64,000 bases of DNA from Sphingomonas nostoxanthinifaciens (GTDB taxonomy: Bacteria; Pseudomonadota; Alphaproteobacteria; Sphingomonadales; Sphingomonadaceae), in contig NZ_CP082839.1 of the NCBI RefSeq assembly GCF_019930585.1, positions 1,116,001 through 1,180,000 on the forward strand, written 5' to 3'. The notes beneath the pieces were generated by a model. It was not told the origin of the DNA. It saw only the letters and a list, made by a program, of their open reading frames with translations, and ran no database searches. Numbering within the stretch: the first letter of the stretch is position 1; every line of letters starts with the position of its first letter. Position numbers and translations under genes: made by a program. Of the stretch, positions 16,995-25,498 are shown in pieces.

Positions 16995-17657
16995 ATGACG
17001 ATCGAAGTGGTTCTTTTCGACATCGATGGCACGCTCGTCGACAGCAACGAGCAGCATGTGAACGCTTGGGTGTTCGCTTTCCGCGAGGCGGGCCATCCCC
17101 AGGAGCTTGACGATATTCGAGCCCAGATCGGCAAGGGCGGCGACCTGCTCGTTCCCGAGCTTCTACCGGACGTCGACGACGCAGTCCGCAAGGGCATTTC
17201 CGAGCGGCAGGGTGATTACTTCAAGGACATGTATCTCGATAACGTGGGCCCCTTCGAAGGGGCCGCCGCCCTGATCAAGCGGGTTCACGCCAGCGGGCGC
17301 AAAGTCGTGCTAGCCTCGTCAGCCAAGCGGGATGAGCTCGACCATTATGTCGGACTGATGGGCATCGAGGCCTGCCTTGCGGCGACGACAAGCATCGACG
17401 ACGTCGAAACGTCCAAGCCCGAGCCCGACCTCTTCGCCCTGGCGATCGGGAAGGTCGGTGTTGAACCTTCGAATGCGTTAGTGGTGGGCGATACCATCTA
17501 CGACGTAGACGCGGCACTGCGGGCTGGCATCGCAACGGTGGGCGTCACCTCCGGACCATTTGACGAGAGCCAGCTTAAAGAGGCAGGAGCGATTGCTGTG
17601 TTCGCCGACGTCGCATCCATTCTTCGCGATTTCGATCAATCGCCGCTCGCGCGGTGA
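16995..17657 (+). CDS. HAD-superfamily hydrolase (phosphatase/phosphoglycolate-type)
   Basis: A 220-residue HAD protein starting MTIEVVLFDIDGTLVDSN. Motif I is DIDGT (nucleophile Asp), motif II is LASSAKR, motif III is the Lys in SKPEPD and motif IV is VVGDTIYDVDAA. A helical cap follows motif I, as in subfamily IA phosphatases such as phosphoglycolate or beta-phosphoglucomutase-like enzymes. A longer frame starts at 16929 but overlaps the preceding gene. Substrate unknown. Confidence 0.9.
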   Translation: MTIEVVLFDIDGTLVDSNEQHVNAWVFAFREAGHPQELDDIRAQIGKGGDLLVPELLPDVDDAVRKGISERQGDYFKDMYLDNVGPFEGAAALIKRVHASGRKVVLASSAKRDELDHYVGLMGIEACLAATTSIDDVETSKPEPDLFALAIGKVGVEPSNALVVGDTIYDVDAALRAGIATVGVTSGPFDESQLKEAGAIAVFADVASILRDFDQSPLAR

Positions 17658-18689
17658 ACGAAACTGTCCATCTCTCATCGCAGATAGCTGTGCGCTTCCA
17701 TGCGTTCGAAATTGCCTCGCAAAAAATTTGAGGGATGGGGGAGCGAATTACACTCTCCTGGGTGGAAGTTCCGGATTAAATTAAGTGTGAGGATGCGATG
17801 AGCGAGGTTGCTTGGTCTATGGAGATACTCTTACGGCAGCGCGTCTTGTTGATTGGATAGCCGAACGGGATAGCAGCATACTGATTGCGTCGTCGGTAGC
17901 TTTGCGAGCATTGCGGAGGATTTTGCGCGAATCCGGTAAAGCATCGCCGCGAATTGTTGTATGGGCTAGACGGCTACTCGGCTCTGTCTGTGCTGGCTGA
18001 GCCTGCGCTCTAGCGTGTTTTGATACGCCCGAGCCCAATCCAATACGCCACGCGTCGCGAAAATCACGTAAGAACTAGTGGATAGGGACACCCGTCCCTC
18101 GACCGTGAATCGCTCAATGCGAAGCTTGACCTTCCATGGAGGCGCCTTTCAAAAGATGGTTACTCGGATCCACGGATCTTAAAGATATGGCCGCAGCGAA
18201 TGTTCCGGCCCGGCGGGGCGAGCGCAAGACTTGGGCAGACAGGAATGCGGCGAATCTGGACGAGTAAGCCGATGGCCAAACGTGCGATCGTGCGACGCCT
18301 GTTCGGGCCGGACTTGAAGTTAATCCGGCATCTGTCGAGACAGAACTTCACGTTTCTCAGTCATGCGCCCTCTTTTTTTATCAAGCGAAAGGGCAAGCAC
18401 CGTCCGTTCAGATCTGGTCGGGACTTTTGCGTCGAGTATGCCAACCGGGCTCAGCGCCTTGACGCGCGACACGTCCGCGACCGAATCATTTCGCCTTTTC
18501 GGTCGCCAGCGCGTTTCCAACCAAATTGACCAGAAGGCTTGAGGAATACCGCCCTTGCTTCCCGTCCCCTCCGATCTTGCGCCGATGGAGGCGAAGACCG
18601 CGATGCGAGCAATAAGTAGAAATCGCGGTTATTTTGCGCGAATTCGCAGTGTTCCCGATTTGAACCTGACGCTAGAGGGAAAGCGATGC
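17658..18689. other. Gene-poor stretch
   Basis: About 1 kb without a convincing gene. A TTG-initiated frame at 17812-18000 (+) has a coding-like middle (TAARLVDWIAERDSSILIAS) but no plausible start, and may be a remnant. The 109-codon frame at 18200-18529 is Arg-rich and looks random. No RNA gene or repeat was seen. Confidence 0.4.
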
Positions 18690-18930
18690 GCTTTCCAAAT
18701 GGCTTTTCCGACAGCACGAACGGACGGATTGGATCGGCAAATTGGCTCGCTATGCCAGGGCCGACCGACGCCTTCCGGTCGATCCGATCGACATCTACGA
18801 CCGTATCCGGTTGACCTCGGGCGGAGACGCCGAAATGCTCCATGCGCTGCAGGCGGCATTGGAGGAGTGGAACGGGGGTGAGCCGTACCGGCTAGACCGC
18901 GACCAAGGCGCTCCGCGTGCGCGAAGGTAG
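18690..18930 (+). pseudogene. YozE_SAM-like domain protein, start unresolved
   Basis: The frame reads SDALSKWLFRQHERTDWIGK then LARYARADRRLPVDPIDIYD and LQAALEEW, which fits the small YozE/SAM-like domain found in short alphaproteobacterial proteins (WLxxQxxRxDxIGxLAxxAxxD). A TAG lies just upstream at about 18674 and there is no ATG in frame; only a TTG at 18742 could serve, and it would remove half of the domain. An ATG at 18685 is in another frame, so a one-base loss near the start is likely. Confidence 0.5.
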
Positions 18931-19054
18931 ATAAAGCAGCCCACTGGGCTAGCCTGCGGGCGGCGGCGGTACGCAGCAGGATTGCGTGCTATGCTTCAAC
19001 CGGTCTCGACGCGCGTCGAGTTGATCGGCTACGGTTCGGAATGGTCGTTGGAAG

Positions 19055-19261
19055 ATGAGACTGCCGGGTCAGGCCCCACTTATGGAGCGTGCTTTCGAGC
19101 TTGCTCGCTCTGGCTCTGTTTATTCGTTCGGTCCGCTTGCGGACCAAATGGTTCGGGAGGGATATCCGCGAGCCAGCCTAACAGCAGTCGGCCCGATGAC
19201 CCGGAAGCAGCTAAATCGGGAATGTGCCGCGGCTCGGGGACGGACCGCCCACGGTGTGTAG
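19055..19261 (+). CDS. Small hypothetical protein
   Basis: A 68-residue protein with the pattern ERAFELARSGSVYSFGPLAD then QMVREGYPRA, resembling a class of short alphaproteobacterial proteins that begin with A(L/F)ELARSG followed by a predicted HTH-like pair of helices. No function is known. The C-terminus is Arg-rich (TRKQLNRECAAARGRT). Confidence 0.5.
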   Translation: MRLPGQAPLMERAFELARSGSVYSFGPLADQMVREGYPRASLTAVGPMTRKQLNRECAAARGRTAHGV

Positions 19262-19365
19262 CCGATGCGGCTCGACTCTCGGTACGGGAACCGTTCGGTC
19301 TCCGGGTCTGTGAAGGCACTGCCCCACGTTAAGTCGCTGACCTTGGCGATGTCCTAGGATGGTCT

Positions 19366-19572
19366 ATGACCAAACCCCCACGCGATCGCATCAGCAACCC
19401 AGCCAAGGTGTGCTTTGCGCTCTGCGCACTCCTGATGTTCGTCGTCGTAGGGTTGGGCGCCTACTTCGTCGTTGGCAGCCCTGAGACGCGACAGGGGTCG
19501 CTCGGCCCGCTGGTCGAGAGCGCGCCACGTTCCGATCCGGCGCCGCTACGGATGCGTCCAGAAGGACATTAA
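19366..19572 (+). CDS. Small single-pass membrane protein
   Basis: A 68-residue protein: a short basic N-terminus (MTKPPRDRIS), one membrane helix (about residues 15-38, FALCALLMFVVVGLGAYFVV) and a short Pro/Arg tail. No motif beyond this. It is followed directly by an intrinsic terminator, so it is a complete transcription unit. Confidence 0.6.
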   Translation: MTKPPRDRISNPAKVCFALCALLMFVVVGLGAYFVVGSPETRQGSLGPLVESAPRSDPAPLRMRPEGH

Positions 19573-19587
19573 AGCAGATACGACAAA

Positions 19588-19606
19588 GCCCGCCGAACGG
19601 GCGGGC
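19588..19606 (+). terminator. Intrinsic terminator
   Basis: GCCCGCC and GGCGGGC pair around a short GAACG loop, followed by TCTAATT. It lies 15 bp after the stop of the small membrane protein. Confidence 0.7.
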
Positions 19607-19727
19607 TCTAATTCGGGCATGTCTTAGACTTCGTCGCGCAAACCAGCAACGAAACGGCGGCTCCACGCGGTTCGAGGGAGGTCTGCGCTACTGGGCATTG
19701 ACCATGCTGGCGCCGTGGCGCCGAGAA

Positions 19728-19971
19728 CTGCATGTTGATGTAATCGGGCTCCAAAATCTGCAGCTGGAAGGGGACAGGCAGCCCATCCGACGCGCGGCGC
19801 CAACGCCGGCGCGCGAGAACGGCGCCGCTGATGACGATCGTGCGCGCGGCCTGCAGCTGAAGGCCACAGAAGTTGTGCCGGCCGGCCGCGTCGCATGCCG
19901 TGCTGTCGAAATGAGCCCGTGCGAGCTTCGTCAGCGCGTCCTCGACCTTGCCGTCGCGATAAACCTGAAAG
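19728..19971 (-). pseudogene. Phage portal protein fragment (lambda type)
   Basis: The minus strand reads QVYRDGKVEDALTKLARAHF, then CDAAGRHNFCGLQLQAARTI, then a GAVLARRRWRRASDG segment and LPVPFQLQILEPDYIN. This is the conserved central region of lambda-family portal proteins (CDAxGRxxFxGLQ...DGLPVPLQLQxLExDYL). The upstream part is cut by IS6-family copy C at 19972 and homology ends soon after DYIN. It is a prophage or phage-like remnant. Confidence 0.7.
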
Positions 19972-20590
19972 GGATTTTGTCAGTCTAATGCGAACTCGTC
20001 TCCAGACGATGCACCTGGGTCTTTGAGGCTGGCAGCCTAGCTGGCGAGGATCTGCCACTCGGCCAGGGCGGCCGAGCGGCGGAGCTTGTAAGTCTGGCGA
20101 TCGACGAGGTGGCGTTCGAGATTGAAGTGGTTGCTGACGTTGGCGTGGACCGAGGCAAACTTCTGAAGCGTCTTCGTCCGCCGGAACCGCAGCATCGCCC
20201 GCTCTCGTCGTCGGAATGACAGGTGGCTGTTCTCCACGCGGTTGTTGGTATGCCGCCCCATCTCCTGCCGGTCGCCGTTGCCGAGCTCACGCATCGCGGC
20301 CTGATATGATCTCAAACCATCCGCGGTGATCCGCTCAGGCGAGCCGTTGCGCTTCAGCGCCTTCTTCATGAAGGCGAGCGCTGCCTTTTTGTCCCTCGTT
20401 TTCGTCACGTAGCTTTCGAGGATCTCTCCCTCGTGATCGACCGCTCGCCAGAGGTAGTGGGTCTCACCGTTGATCTTCACGAACACCTCGTCGAGATGCC
20501 AGCGCCACTGCCGGAAGCCACGCATGTAGCTCACCCTCTGCTGCCGCACTTCGCTGGCCAACATCGGACCAAATCTGTTCCACTAGAACG
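19972..20590 (-). mobile_element. IS6-family insertion sequence, copy C (5' truncated)
   Basis: The right tip is at 19972 (GGATTTTGTCAGTCTAATGC on the + strand, i.e. the 3' end of the minus-strand element). The transposase portion 20037-20564 keeps all three catalytic motifs (WHLDEVFVKI, ITADGLRSYQ, NNRVENSHLSFRRRERA) but the frame starts only at MLASEVRQQR; the N-terminal 70 or so residues with the HTH are missing. Homology ends at about 20590. Its sequence is a distinct subtype from copy B, and matches the 3' half of copy D. Confidence 0.8.
20037..20564 (-). pseudogene. IS6-family transposase, N-terminally truncated
   Basis: A 175-residue open frame beginning MLASEVRQQRVSYMRGFRQW. It spans the whole DDE catalytic domain of the IS6 family but lacks the DNA-binding N-terminus, so it is presumed inactive. 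An in-frame extension upstream reads WNRFGP at the ATG boundary and is then interrupted by a stop. Confidence 0.8.
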
Positions 20591-21009
20591 CTGGACAAGA
20601 GGTTCGGTGTCAGCCGCGCAAAAATCGAAGCGACCGTCGGTAAGGCGGGGGGGTGAGCGCAGACGCAGTCACCCGTGCCGCGCGATACCTCGCCTTTGTC
20701 GTTGGCAAGGCCCACGCCGGGCGAATGAACGCGACGCAGCGCATCTCTGGAGGCGCACGCTGCTCGACCATCGGGGTCCGGGATCGACGCGCTGACCTGA
20801 CTCTGGCGCGCGGTCGTCGATTTGTCCGCGTCGCATGAAGCCGGCTGTCCCGAGCATTCCGGCGGTATGCCCGCCAAGATGTCGGTTAGCCAACCGACAG
20901 GTGATCCGCGACTTAGTGAGCAGGTGGCCTGCACGGCCTACGGCCGGATCAAGTGATAGTAATTCGAACATGGATAGCAGTGGTGCGCGCCGGCACGCCT
21001 GCCAGGGCT
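20591..21009. other. No supported gene
   Basis: Several overlapping frames exist on both strands but none looks coding. A short + frame at 20653-20838 contains RAARYLAFVVGKAHAGRMNA, faintly like the end of a DUF2252 protein; too little is present for a call. Confidence 0.3.
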
Positions 21010-21420
21010 TTAGCGCCGCAGCGTGTACAGATAGGCTGCGATATCGCGCGCATCGCGCTCGCCGAGATCCTGATCTGGCATACCGCTACCCAGAGCGATC
21101 TGCTGGGGGTGGCGCAGCCACAGCAGCATGTCGTCGGGCGTATTTGCCAAGCGCCCCGCGATCTCGGCGCGAACGGCAACGTCCGTGAGCGAGGGACCAA
21201 CCTTGCCGGCGGTTCCGCAAACCGAAGAAAATCGATGGCACGCGCTGCAGCCTACCCGGTCGACAGCAATCTCGCCTGCTGCGACATGCCCGCCAGTCAT
21301 GGTTTTGGCCTGCGTGCGTGCCGTTTGCTGATCCTGCCGTTCGATGAAATAGACAGAGAAGGGCGCGGCTAAAGCGGCAAGGGCAAAGAGCATGATCACG
21401 AAGCGCAGGTTAGCGGGCAT
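21010..21420 (-). CDS. Membrane-anchored c-type cytochrome
   Basis: A 136-residue protein. The N-terminus (FVIMLFALAALAAPFSVYFI) is an uncleaved anchor or signal. The haem-binding motif is CSACH at about 58-62, within GEIAVDRVGCSACHRFSSVC, and a likely Met ligand lies in GSGMPDQDLGERDARDIAAY. Such small cytochromes carry electrons in aerobic respiratory chains and often sit next to the CtaG assembly gene, as here (10-bp overlap with the upstream gene). Confidence 0.9.
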   Translation of the reverse strand: MPANLRFVIMLFALAALAAPFSVYFIERQDQQTARTQAKTMTGGHVAAGEIAVDRVGCSACHRFSSVCGTAGKVGPSLTDVAVRAEIAGRLANTPDDMLLWLRHPQQIALGSGMPDQDLGERDARDIAAYLYTLRR

Positions 21421-21855
21421 CAGCGGTCGCTCCTGCGTACCGGTTCGGGCTCAACACGGCCTTGACCATTACAAGCGCGACGGCGGCATGAACCAGTCCG
21501 CCCGGCACCCACATGATGAGCCCCGCAAGCTGCTGATCTTCCGCGGGGGTCAAACCGAACGGCGCCATCCCAAGCCGCGCGTAGCCAGCGTACCAAGGGC
21601 TTTGCGAGAAGGCCATCAGGGCGCCAAGCGCGCCCGAGATGATCGAGGTCGCGAACAGACACAACGCCGCGACCGCACGCGCGCCGGTTTGTCTCGGCCG
21701 ACCTCCGTGATGGCCGATCATCGCGCTCCAGAAGAGGAGCGCGCTTAGCAGAAAGGACAAATGCTGGACGGCGTGCCATCCCTCGTTAGCGAGAGCGCGG
21801 TCGAACAGCACAGGCGCATGCCAGAGCCAGAGCGCGGCTGCCCGCAGCGTGCTGC
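21410..21855 (-). pseudogene. ctaG: CtaG-type cytochrome c oxidase assembly protein, N-terminally truncated
   Basis: The frame reads LWLWHAPVLFDRALANEGWH, AVQHLSFLLSALLFW, SGALGALMAFSQSPWYAGYA and AEDQQLAGLIMWVPGGLVHA, i.e. the central and C-terminal membrane helices of the caa3 oxidase assembly factor family. The first three or so membrane segments are missing: homology begins at about 21855, where the sequence changes to a fragment of another enzyme. A frame runs on to 21901 but is not CtaG. Probably non-functional. Confidence 0.75.
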
Positions 21856-22080
21856 TCGAAAAACAGCGCATTTCCTCAAGAGTGCGACATCCGCCAGCCA
21901 TGAAAATAGCGCATCATTTTGACCCGGTCCGGTCGGCTTGAGAGCCTTGAACCATGCAATGAATGCATCAGGATCACGGGGCACTACAGCAGCCTGATCA
22001 ACAATCTCGCCGCGCAGTTCGCGCGGATAGGCCCCTCCAATCGATGCATCCGCCGATCCCGATCGAGCGCCGTGAGCGCA
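21856..22080 (-). pseudogene. Iron-containing redox enzyme family protein, N-terminal fragment
   Basis: The minus strand reads GGAYPRELRGEIVDQAAVVP, then DPDAFIAWFKALKPTGPGQN and DALFSWLADVA, followed in another frame by TLEEMRCF. The pattern FIxWFxxLxxTGPGQxDxLFxWLAxxATLEEMRxFxEQ is typical of haem-oxygenase-like iron-containing redox enzymes. Two frame slips occur within 40 bp of the end and the rest of the gene is absent, replaced by the CtaG fragment. The assignment is from pattern memory only. Confidence 0.5.
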
Positions 22081-22251
22081 ACGCCCGAAATAAAACCATG
22101 CACGAAATTATGGTTCGTCGACGACATGGGGAGGAATAGCATTAATAGGTTTGCCCTGTCCGCGCCCCTGCCGGCCTGTGGATGCGTTGCTCAGTTGGCG
22201 ACCGCCGTTGCCCACCTCGACGAAGCAATCGCGGTATCGGCGTGTGCAATA

Positions 22252-22353
22252 TCAGCGCTTCTTGCCCGCCGCCTTGGAACCATTGTTGGGAACTCCGCCG
22301 GACTTTTTCACGGACGCCATAGGCGGCTTCTTGGCTGGATCACCGTCGGTCAT
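22252..22353 (-). CDS. Small basic protein
   Basis: A 33-residue Lys/Pro/Gly-rich protein (MTDGDPAKKPPMASVKKSGG start, AAGKKR end) with AGGA 12 bases upstream. It follows the acidic small protein at 22376 by 22 bp. It is too short for a family assignment; the composition suggests a disordered, perhaps nucleic-acid-binding peptide. Confidence 0.4.
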   Translation of the reverse strand: MTDGDPAKKPPMASVKKSGGVPNNGSKAAGKKR

Positions 22354-22375
22354 AGCTGGGGTATCCTGGGGCGAT

Positions 22376-22534
22376 TTATTTTTGGCCGTCCTGGTCGTGC
22401 TCCTTTTCGTATTTGGCGGCATCCTCTGCCGTACTGGTTGATGTTCTCGGCTTAACGCCTTGAACTTGCAGCTCAATGTCTTTGCGCGGATCCCCACCGC
22501 CTTCATTCGAATTTGCTTCTTCAACTTCCGACAT
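22376..22534 (-). CDS. Small acidic protein
   Basis: A 52-residue, highly charged protein (MSEVEEANSNEGGGDPRKDI start, EDAAKYEKEHDQDGQK end). A GGGAG ribosome binding site lies 9 bases before the ATG. It is probably disordered; no family is recognised. It forms an acidic/basic pair with the next minus-strand ORF. Confidence 0.5.
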   Translation of the reverse strand: MSEVEEANSNEGGGDPRKDIELQVQGVKPRTSTSTAEDAAKYEKEHDQDGQK

Positions 22535-22619
22535 CTGAAATCTCCCGTGCTTGCCTACTTGAACGGCCCGCGCGCGCTTTCGGGGCCGACAGCGGGTCGG
22601 ACAACCGCCGAAGAGTATG

Positions 22620-22769
22620 ATGGCTAAAATGATCGACACGCGGGATACGTGGTGCATTTTGCGGACGTCGGGCCAGCACACGCTGGCCTTGGTCAATGCG
22701 CTGCGCCCGGCCGGCTTTGATTATGTCGTGGCCTTCAACGTGCTGACGGGATCGGCACCGGCGAGCTAA
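22620..22769 (+). pseudogene. NusG N-terminal-like fragment
   Basis: A 49-codon frame reads MIDTRDTWCILRTSGQHTLA then NALRPAGFDYVV and stops soon after. The W-x-x-L-R-T-x-G ... L ... G-F-D pattern is that of the NusG N-terminal (NGN) domain in the short NusG-like proteins of alphaproteobacterial phage-like regions. The rest of the domain and any KOW domain are missing. Start could be ATG 22620 or 22629. Confidence 0.4.
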
Positions 22770-22984
22770 TGGGACAGACGGGGACGGTTGCCCTCGCCAC
22801 CACGCGGTGAAAGCTGATGCTTTCCGACGAACTCGGCGAGCCGCGTCGGCGTCCGCGTGATCGGGTCGCCCCAGATCCACTTCGCCGCCGCCGCGCCGAT
22901 CGCGGCGATGGTGATGTCGGCCGAGCGCTGCCAGCATAGGCGAACAGCGCCGTATAGGTCTTCGGGCCATCTTCCATCGATCAT
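22766..22984 (-). CDS. Possible peptidoglycan-binding-like small protein
   Basis: The frame from ATG 22984 reads MIDGRWPEDLYGAVRLCWQR and continues 72 residues. Upstream, the open frame without ATG gives QRALSRAGYYAG, so the whole reads QRALxxAGYYxGxIDGxW, the start of a PG_binding_1-type repeat. A TGA at about 23036 closes the frame, leaving no ATG for the longer form. It may be the residue of a phage lysis or cell-wall gene next to the NusG-like fragment. Confidence 0.35.
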   Translation of the reverse strand: MIDGRWPEDLYGAVRLCWQRSADITIAAIGAAAAKWIWGDPITRTPTRLAEFVGKHQLSPRGGEGNRPRLSH

Positions 22985-23197
22985 ACCCGCATAGTAGCCG
23001 GCGCGCGAAAGCGCTCGCTGGCTATGCCGTTCCAGTCGATCGTTTCAGATCTCCGATAATCTAAGTGAGGGATCGGGGATGACGCCGCCGGTATGCCCAT
23101 TGTGCTTCTTGGCCTCTGGACACAGGGCCAAAGTGGCGCCGCGAGCTGCCGCTCGGCGTCTTACCGAGTACCCCGCCCCTCGTAGCGGAACGCCTAG

Positions 23198-23227
23198 CCC
23201 CGCCGGCCCGGATCAACGCCGGCGGGG
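23198..23227. other. Hairpin (inverted repeat)
   Basis: CCCCGCCGG and CCGGCGGGG form a 9-bp perfect stem around a 12-base loop in a non-coding stretch. There is no T-tract, so the role is unclear. Confidence 0.5.
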
Positions 23228-23312
23228 AAGTTTACTATCCAGGTCAGTGACATAATGACCGTGTGTGTGCGATGGACGACCATCCCCGGCAGGCCCCGGA
23301 TCTCCCGAAGCG

Positions 23313-23342
23313 GCGCCCCGCAGTCCCCCGACCGCGGGGCGC
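23313..23342. other. Hairpin upstream of 23360 gene
   Basis: GCGCCCCGC and GCGGGGCGC form a 9-bp perfect stem 18 bp before the GTG of the next gene. It could be a terminator without T-tract or part of the leader of that gene. Confidence 0.45.
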
Positions 23343-23359
23343 GTTCAAAACTAATTTAA

Positions 23360-23695
23360 GTGAGAGCAACGGGCGGAGACGCGCGCCATAAAGTTGCAGC
23401 AGATCATGGTTACTCGGTCGCTTCGAAAGAAGTTTTTCACTCAACGCTGTTCGACGAGCACGCATGGGATATCTTGCTGATCCTCTATATCGCCTTTGGC
23501 GAAGGCTTCATGGTCAGCAAGGAGGAAGTTGCCGAACTAACCAGCACGCGCCTTTCGATGCTCGACCGATGGCTCAATATCCTGACATCTCAACTCATTA
23601 TCCGGGAATCGGGGTGGCCTCACGCGCATCTCGAATTAAGTTCTGACGCCCGAGACCGCATGAGCCATCTGCTTCTCGAAGCAGTAGTTTCGTAG
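23360..23695 (+). CDS. Winged-helix-like small regulator
   Basis: A 111-residue protein from a GTG. The core FDEHAWDILLILYIAFGEGF, SKEEVAELTSTRLSMLDRWL and NILTSQLIIRESG fits a MarR-like winged helix: a helix, an HTH pair and a wing (WPHAHLELSSDARDRMSHLL). It is shorter than typical MarR proteins and lacks the full dimerisation helices. Small stand-alone wHTH proteins of this type occur in sphingomonads; the target is unknown. Confidence 0.7.
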   Translation: MRATGGDARHKVAADHGYSVASKEVFHSTLFDEHAWDILLILYIAFGEGFMVSKEEVAELTSTRLSMLDRWLNILTSQLIIRESGWPHAHLELSSDARDRMSHLLLEAVVS

Positions 23696-23787
23696 CCAGA
23701 AAACAGGTCGGCCTGACGCCCTTTAACATAGGTTGGTTTCGGCAGGCCTGCTTTTGCTATCGGCGTGTCATACAATTTGCGGGGGAG

Positions 23788-23973
23788 ATGAGCGCTCATA
23801 TGATCGACTTGAAGGCTCTCGTATTAATGAAAGAGGCAATCGATCTACTCGATGCGTCCGGCACGATGAGGCTCACCGCGTGTCATCTGCAACTCGCGAT
23901 CGACACCTTTGAGAGCGAGTTAGCTGCTGCCGATGCGGTCTCATCGAAGGATATGGACGCGACAATGCCTTGA
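23788..23973 (+). CDS. Small hypothetical protein
   Basis: A 61-residue, mainly helical protein (ALVLMKEAIDLLDASGTMRL, HLQLAIDTFESELAAAD). GGGGGAG precedes the ATG. No known motif; it shares direction with the wHTH gene 92 bp upstream and may be co-transcribed. Confidence 0.55.
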   Translation: MSAHMIDLKALVLMKEAIDLLDASGTMRLTACHLQLAIDTFESELAAADAVSSKDMDATMP

Positions 23974-24566
23974 CGATATGTTCCACTGATGTTCTCATAG
24001 GGCATGTCTCGAATCGATCCTGTCAGTGCCCTCCTGAACGCTCCAACATGGGCATTGCTCGGCCTTGCCGTGAAGGATGCTCGCCTACGTGAGCGTTCCG
24101 CCAATACTGTGGCCGCCACGATGCTAGCCAAGCTCGATGGAGACGATCGACCTGATCCTTGTCAGTTAGGGTTCGTGCTGTGATCGTATGGCTGACGCCG
24201 CCCGCGATCATGTTGGCCAGTCTGTTGGCACACTCGGCCTATGTGCGATTTATCAAAAATCGCTGCTCATAGCGGCACCGCCTGTCCCCACGCGGTGATT
24301 GTCAGCAGCATACCAATTTGGTGGAAGTTCGAGCTTGCAGGTGGGCGAACGATCTCCCGAGTGTTCCCCGCCATATCTACTGTGCGACTTGCTGGAACCG
24401 AACGATCAAGAAGGTGCGCCCTCGGATCGCTGTACGTGACGATCCCCCCACGAACGAGCTTCGGTTAACGTGGCGTCAGAACGAGAATGGAAGCGCTTAG
24501 TCAGCCGCTTCAAAACTTGACGGGGGTTCCGCGAAGGGCTCTCGTGAACTTACTCACGCCGCGAAC
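23974..24566. other. No supported gene
   Basis: Short overlapping frames on both strands (for example 24241-24468 +) have random-looking composition and no ribosome binding site. No RNA gene or repeat seen. Confidence 0.4.
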
Positions 24567-24710
24567 TTAACGGGTCAACGCTATCGCCCACCGAGTTAGC
24601 CGTATTGTCGCTGCGAAAATTGCAACGAGCGAAACCACCGCAACCATCCCGACGATAGCCGCATCTTTGATCGTCAGCGGCCGCTGTAAGCGATCTTCAT
24701 CGTCGGTCAT
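24567..24710 (-). CDS. Small single-pass membrane protein
   Basis: A 47-residue protein: a charged N-terminus (MTDDEDRLQRPLTIKDAA) and one membrane helix (AIVGMVAVVSLVAIFAATI) followed by RLTRWAIALTR. The charge pattern is that of a short inner-membrane protein with its N-terminus inside or out undetermined. It has no clear ribosome binding site, but the hydrophobic profile is too regular for chance. Confidence 0.5.
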   Translation of the reverse strand: MTDDEDRLQRPLTIKDAAIVGMVAVVSLVAIFAATIRLTRWAIALTR

Positions 24711-24869
24711 GCCGCGACCGTATCATCCGTACGAACGGTTCGCCAAGGTCTAATGGTGCGCTGCAGCGGATAGCCAAGTTTTACGCCAACTCTGCCTAAA
24801 ATTGATGATTTTCGCCAAGGCGCAGGGTCGGTCAACTTAATCGATGTCGCTACTCACCTGCCGAATTTG

Positions 24870-24998
24870 ATGGCGATCATTGAATATTTCAGAGAGGGCC
24901 CAGTATCGCAGCAGATCGAACGCATCATCCGCGAAGTACAGGTCTTCACGGCACGGGACACACACGATGCGGTTCGGGATAGAGTTAACGGTCCCTGA
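24870..24998 (+). CDS. Possible small protein or gene remnant
   Basis: A 42-residue frame (MAIIEYFREGPVSQQIERII start) with coding-like composition. The same frame is open upstream to about 24775 without a start codon (SVNLIDVATHLPNLM), so it could be the 3' end of a lost gene. No family recognised. Confidence 0.25.
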   Translation: MAIIEYFREGPVSQQIERIIREVQVFTARDTHDAVRDRVNGP

Positions 24999-25498
24999 CC
25001 TCTGCTGACAGATCATCCACGCCGCAACGATACATGCGTTGCCTGACAGTCTCTTTAGTTTTCTCGTGGGCCATCCGAAGGCGATCGATCCAAAGCCGCT
25101 ATGACAAATTGTGCGGGGGGTCCTGTTCCTACACGATTTTGACCGAACCCCCTTCGTCTTGGAGGCAATGCGTTGGCAGCAAAATGCCGGTCTGTTCCGA
25201 GGAAGCCGATGACCCGATGGCGCTCTAAAATGCTAACCAGGGCTTGCCTCCGATCTTGACGCCGCGGGGATGGAATCCTGGAAAGGCAAACATGCGATTA
25301 ACTTTGCCACAGGTGGGTTATTCCTGAGAAAGCGATACGGACTTTTTGGGTCTGTTCGGCGCATTTTTGATCCGCATCTCCGCAGGGGTTTCGACTAGAA
25401 AGTGATCCCTAATCTAAATTATTGGAATATAAATCAGGCTTATCGCTCCCGATCGCATCTTCGGGCGTTCTTACACCCTGATACCAGAAAGGATCGTC
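24999..25498. other. Intergenic, no supported gene
   Basis: No convincing frame. The last 100 bp are relatively AT-rich (around TAAATTATTGGAATATAAAT at 25415-25435) and should carry the promoter of the Gly/Ser-rich exported protein. Confidence 0.4.

Noticed and set aside
18200..18529. 109-codon + frame in the gene-poor stretch
   Set aside because: Arg/Phe-rich composition, no ribosome binding site and no family pattern; treated as random.
20653..20838. Possible DUF2252 fragment
   Set aside because: Only about 20 residues resemble the family, without upstream continuation; too weak to annotate.
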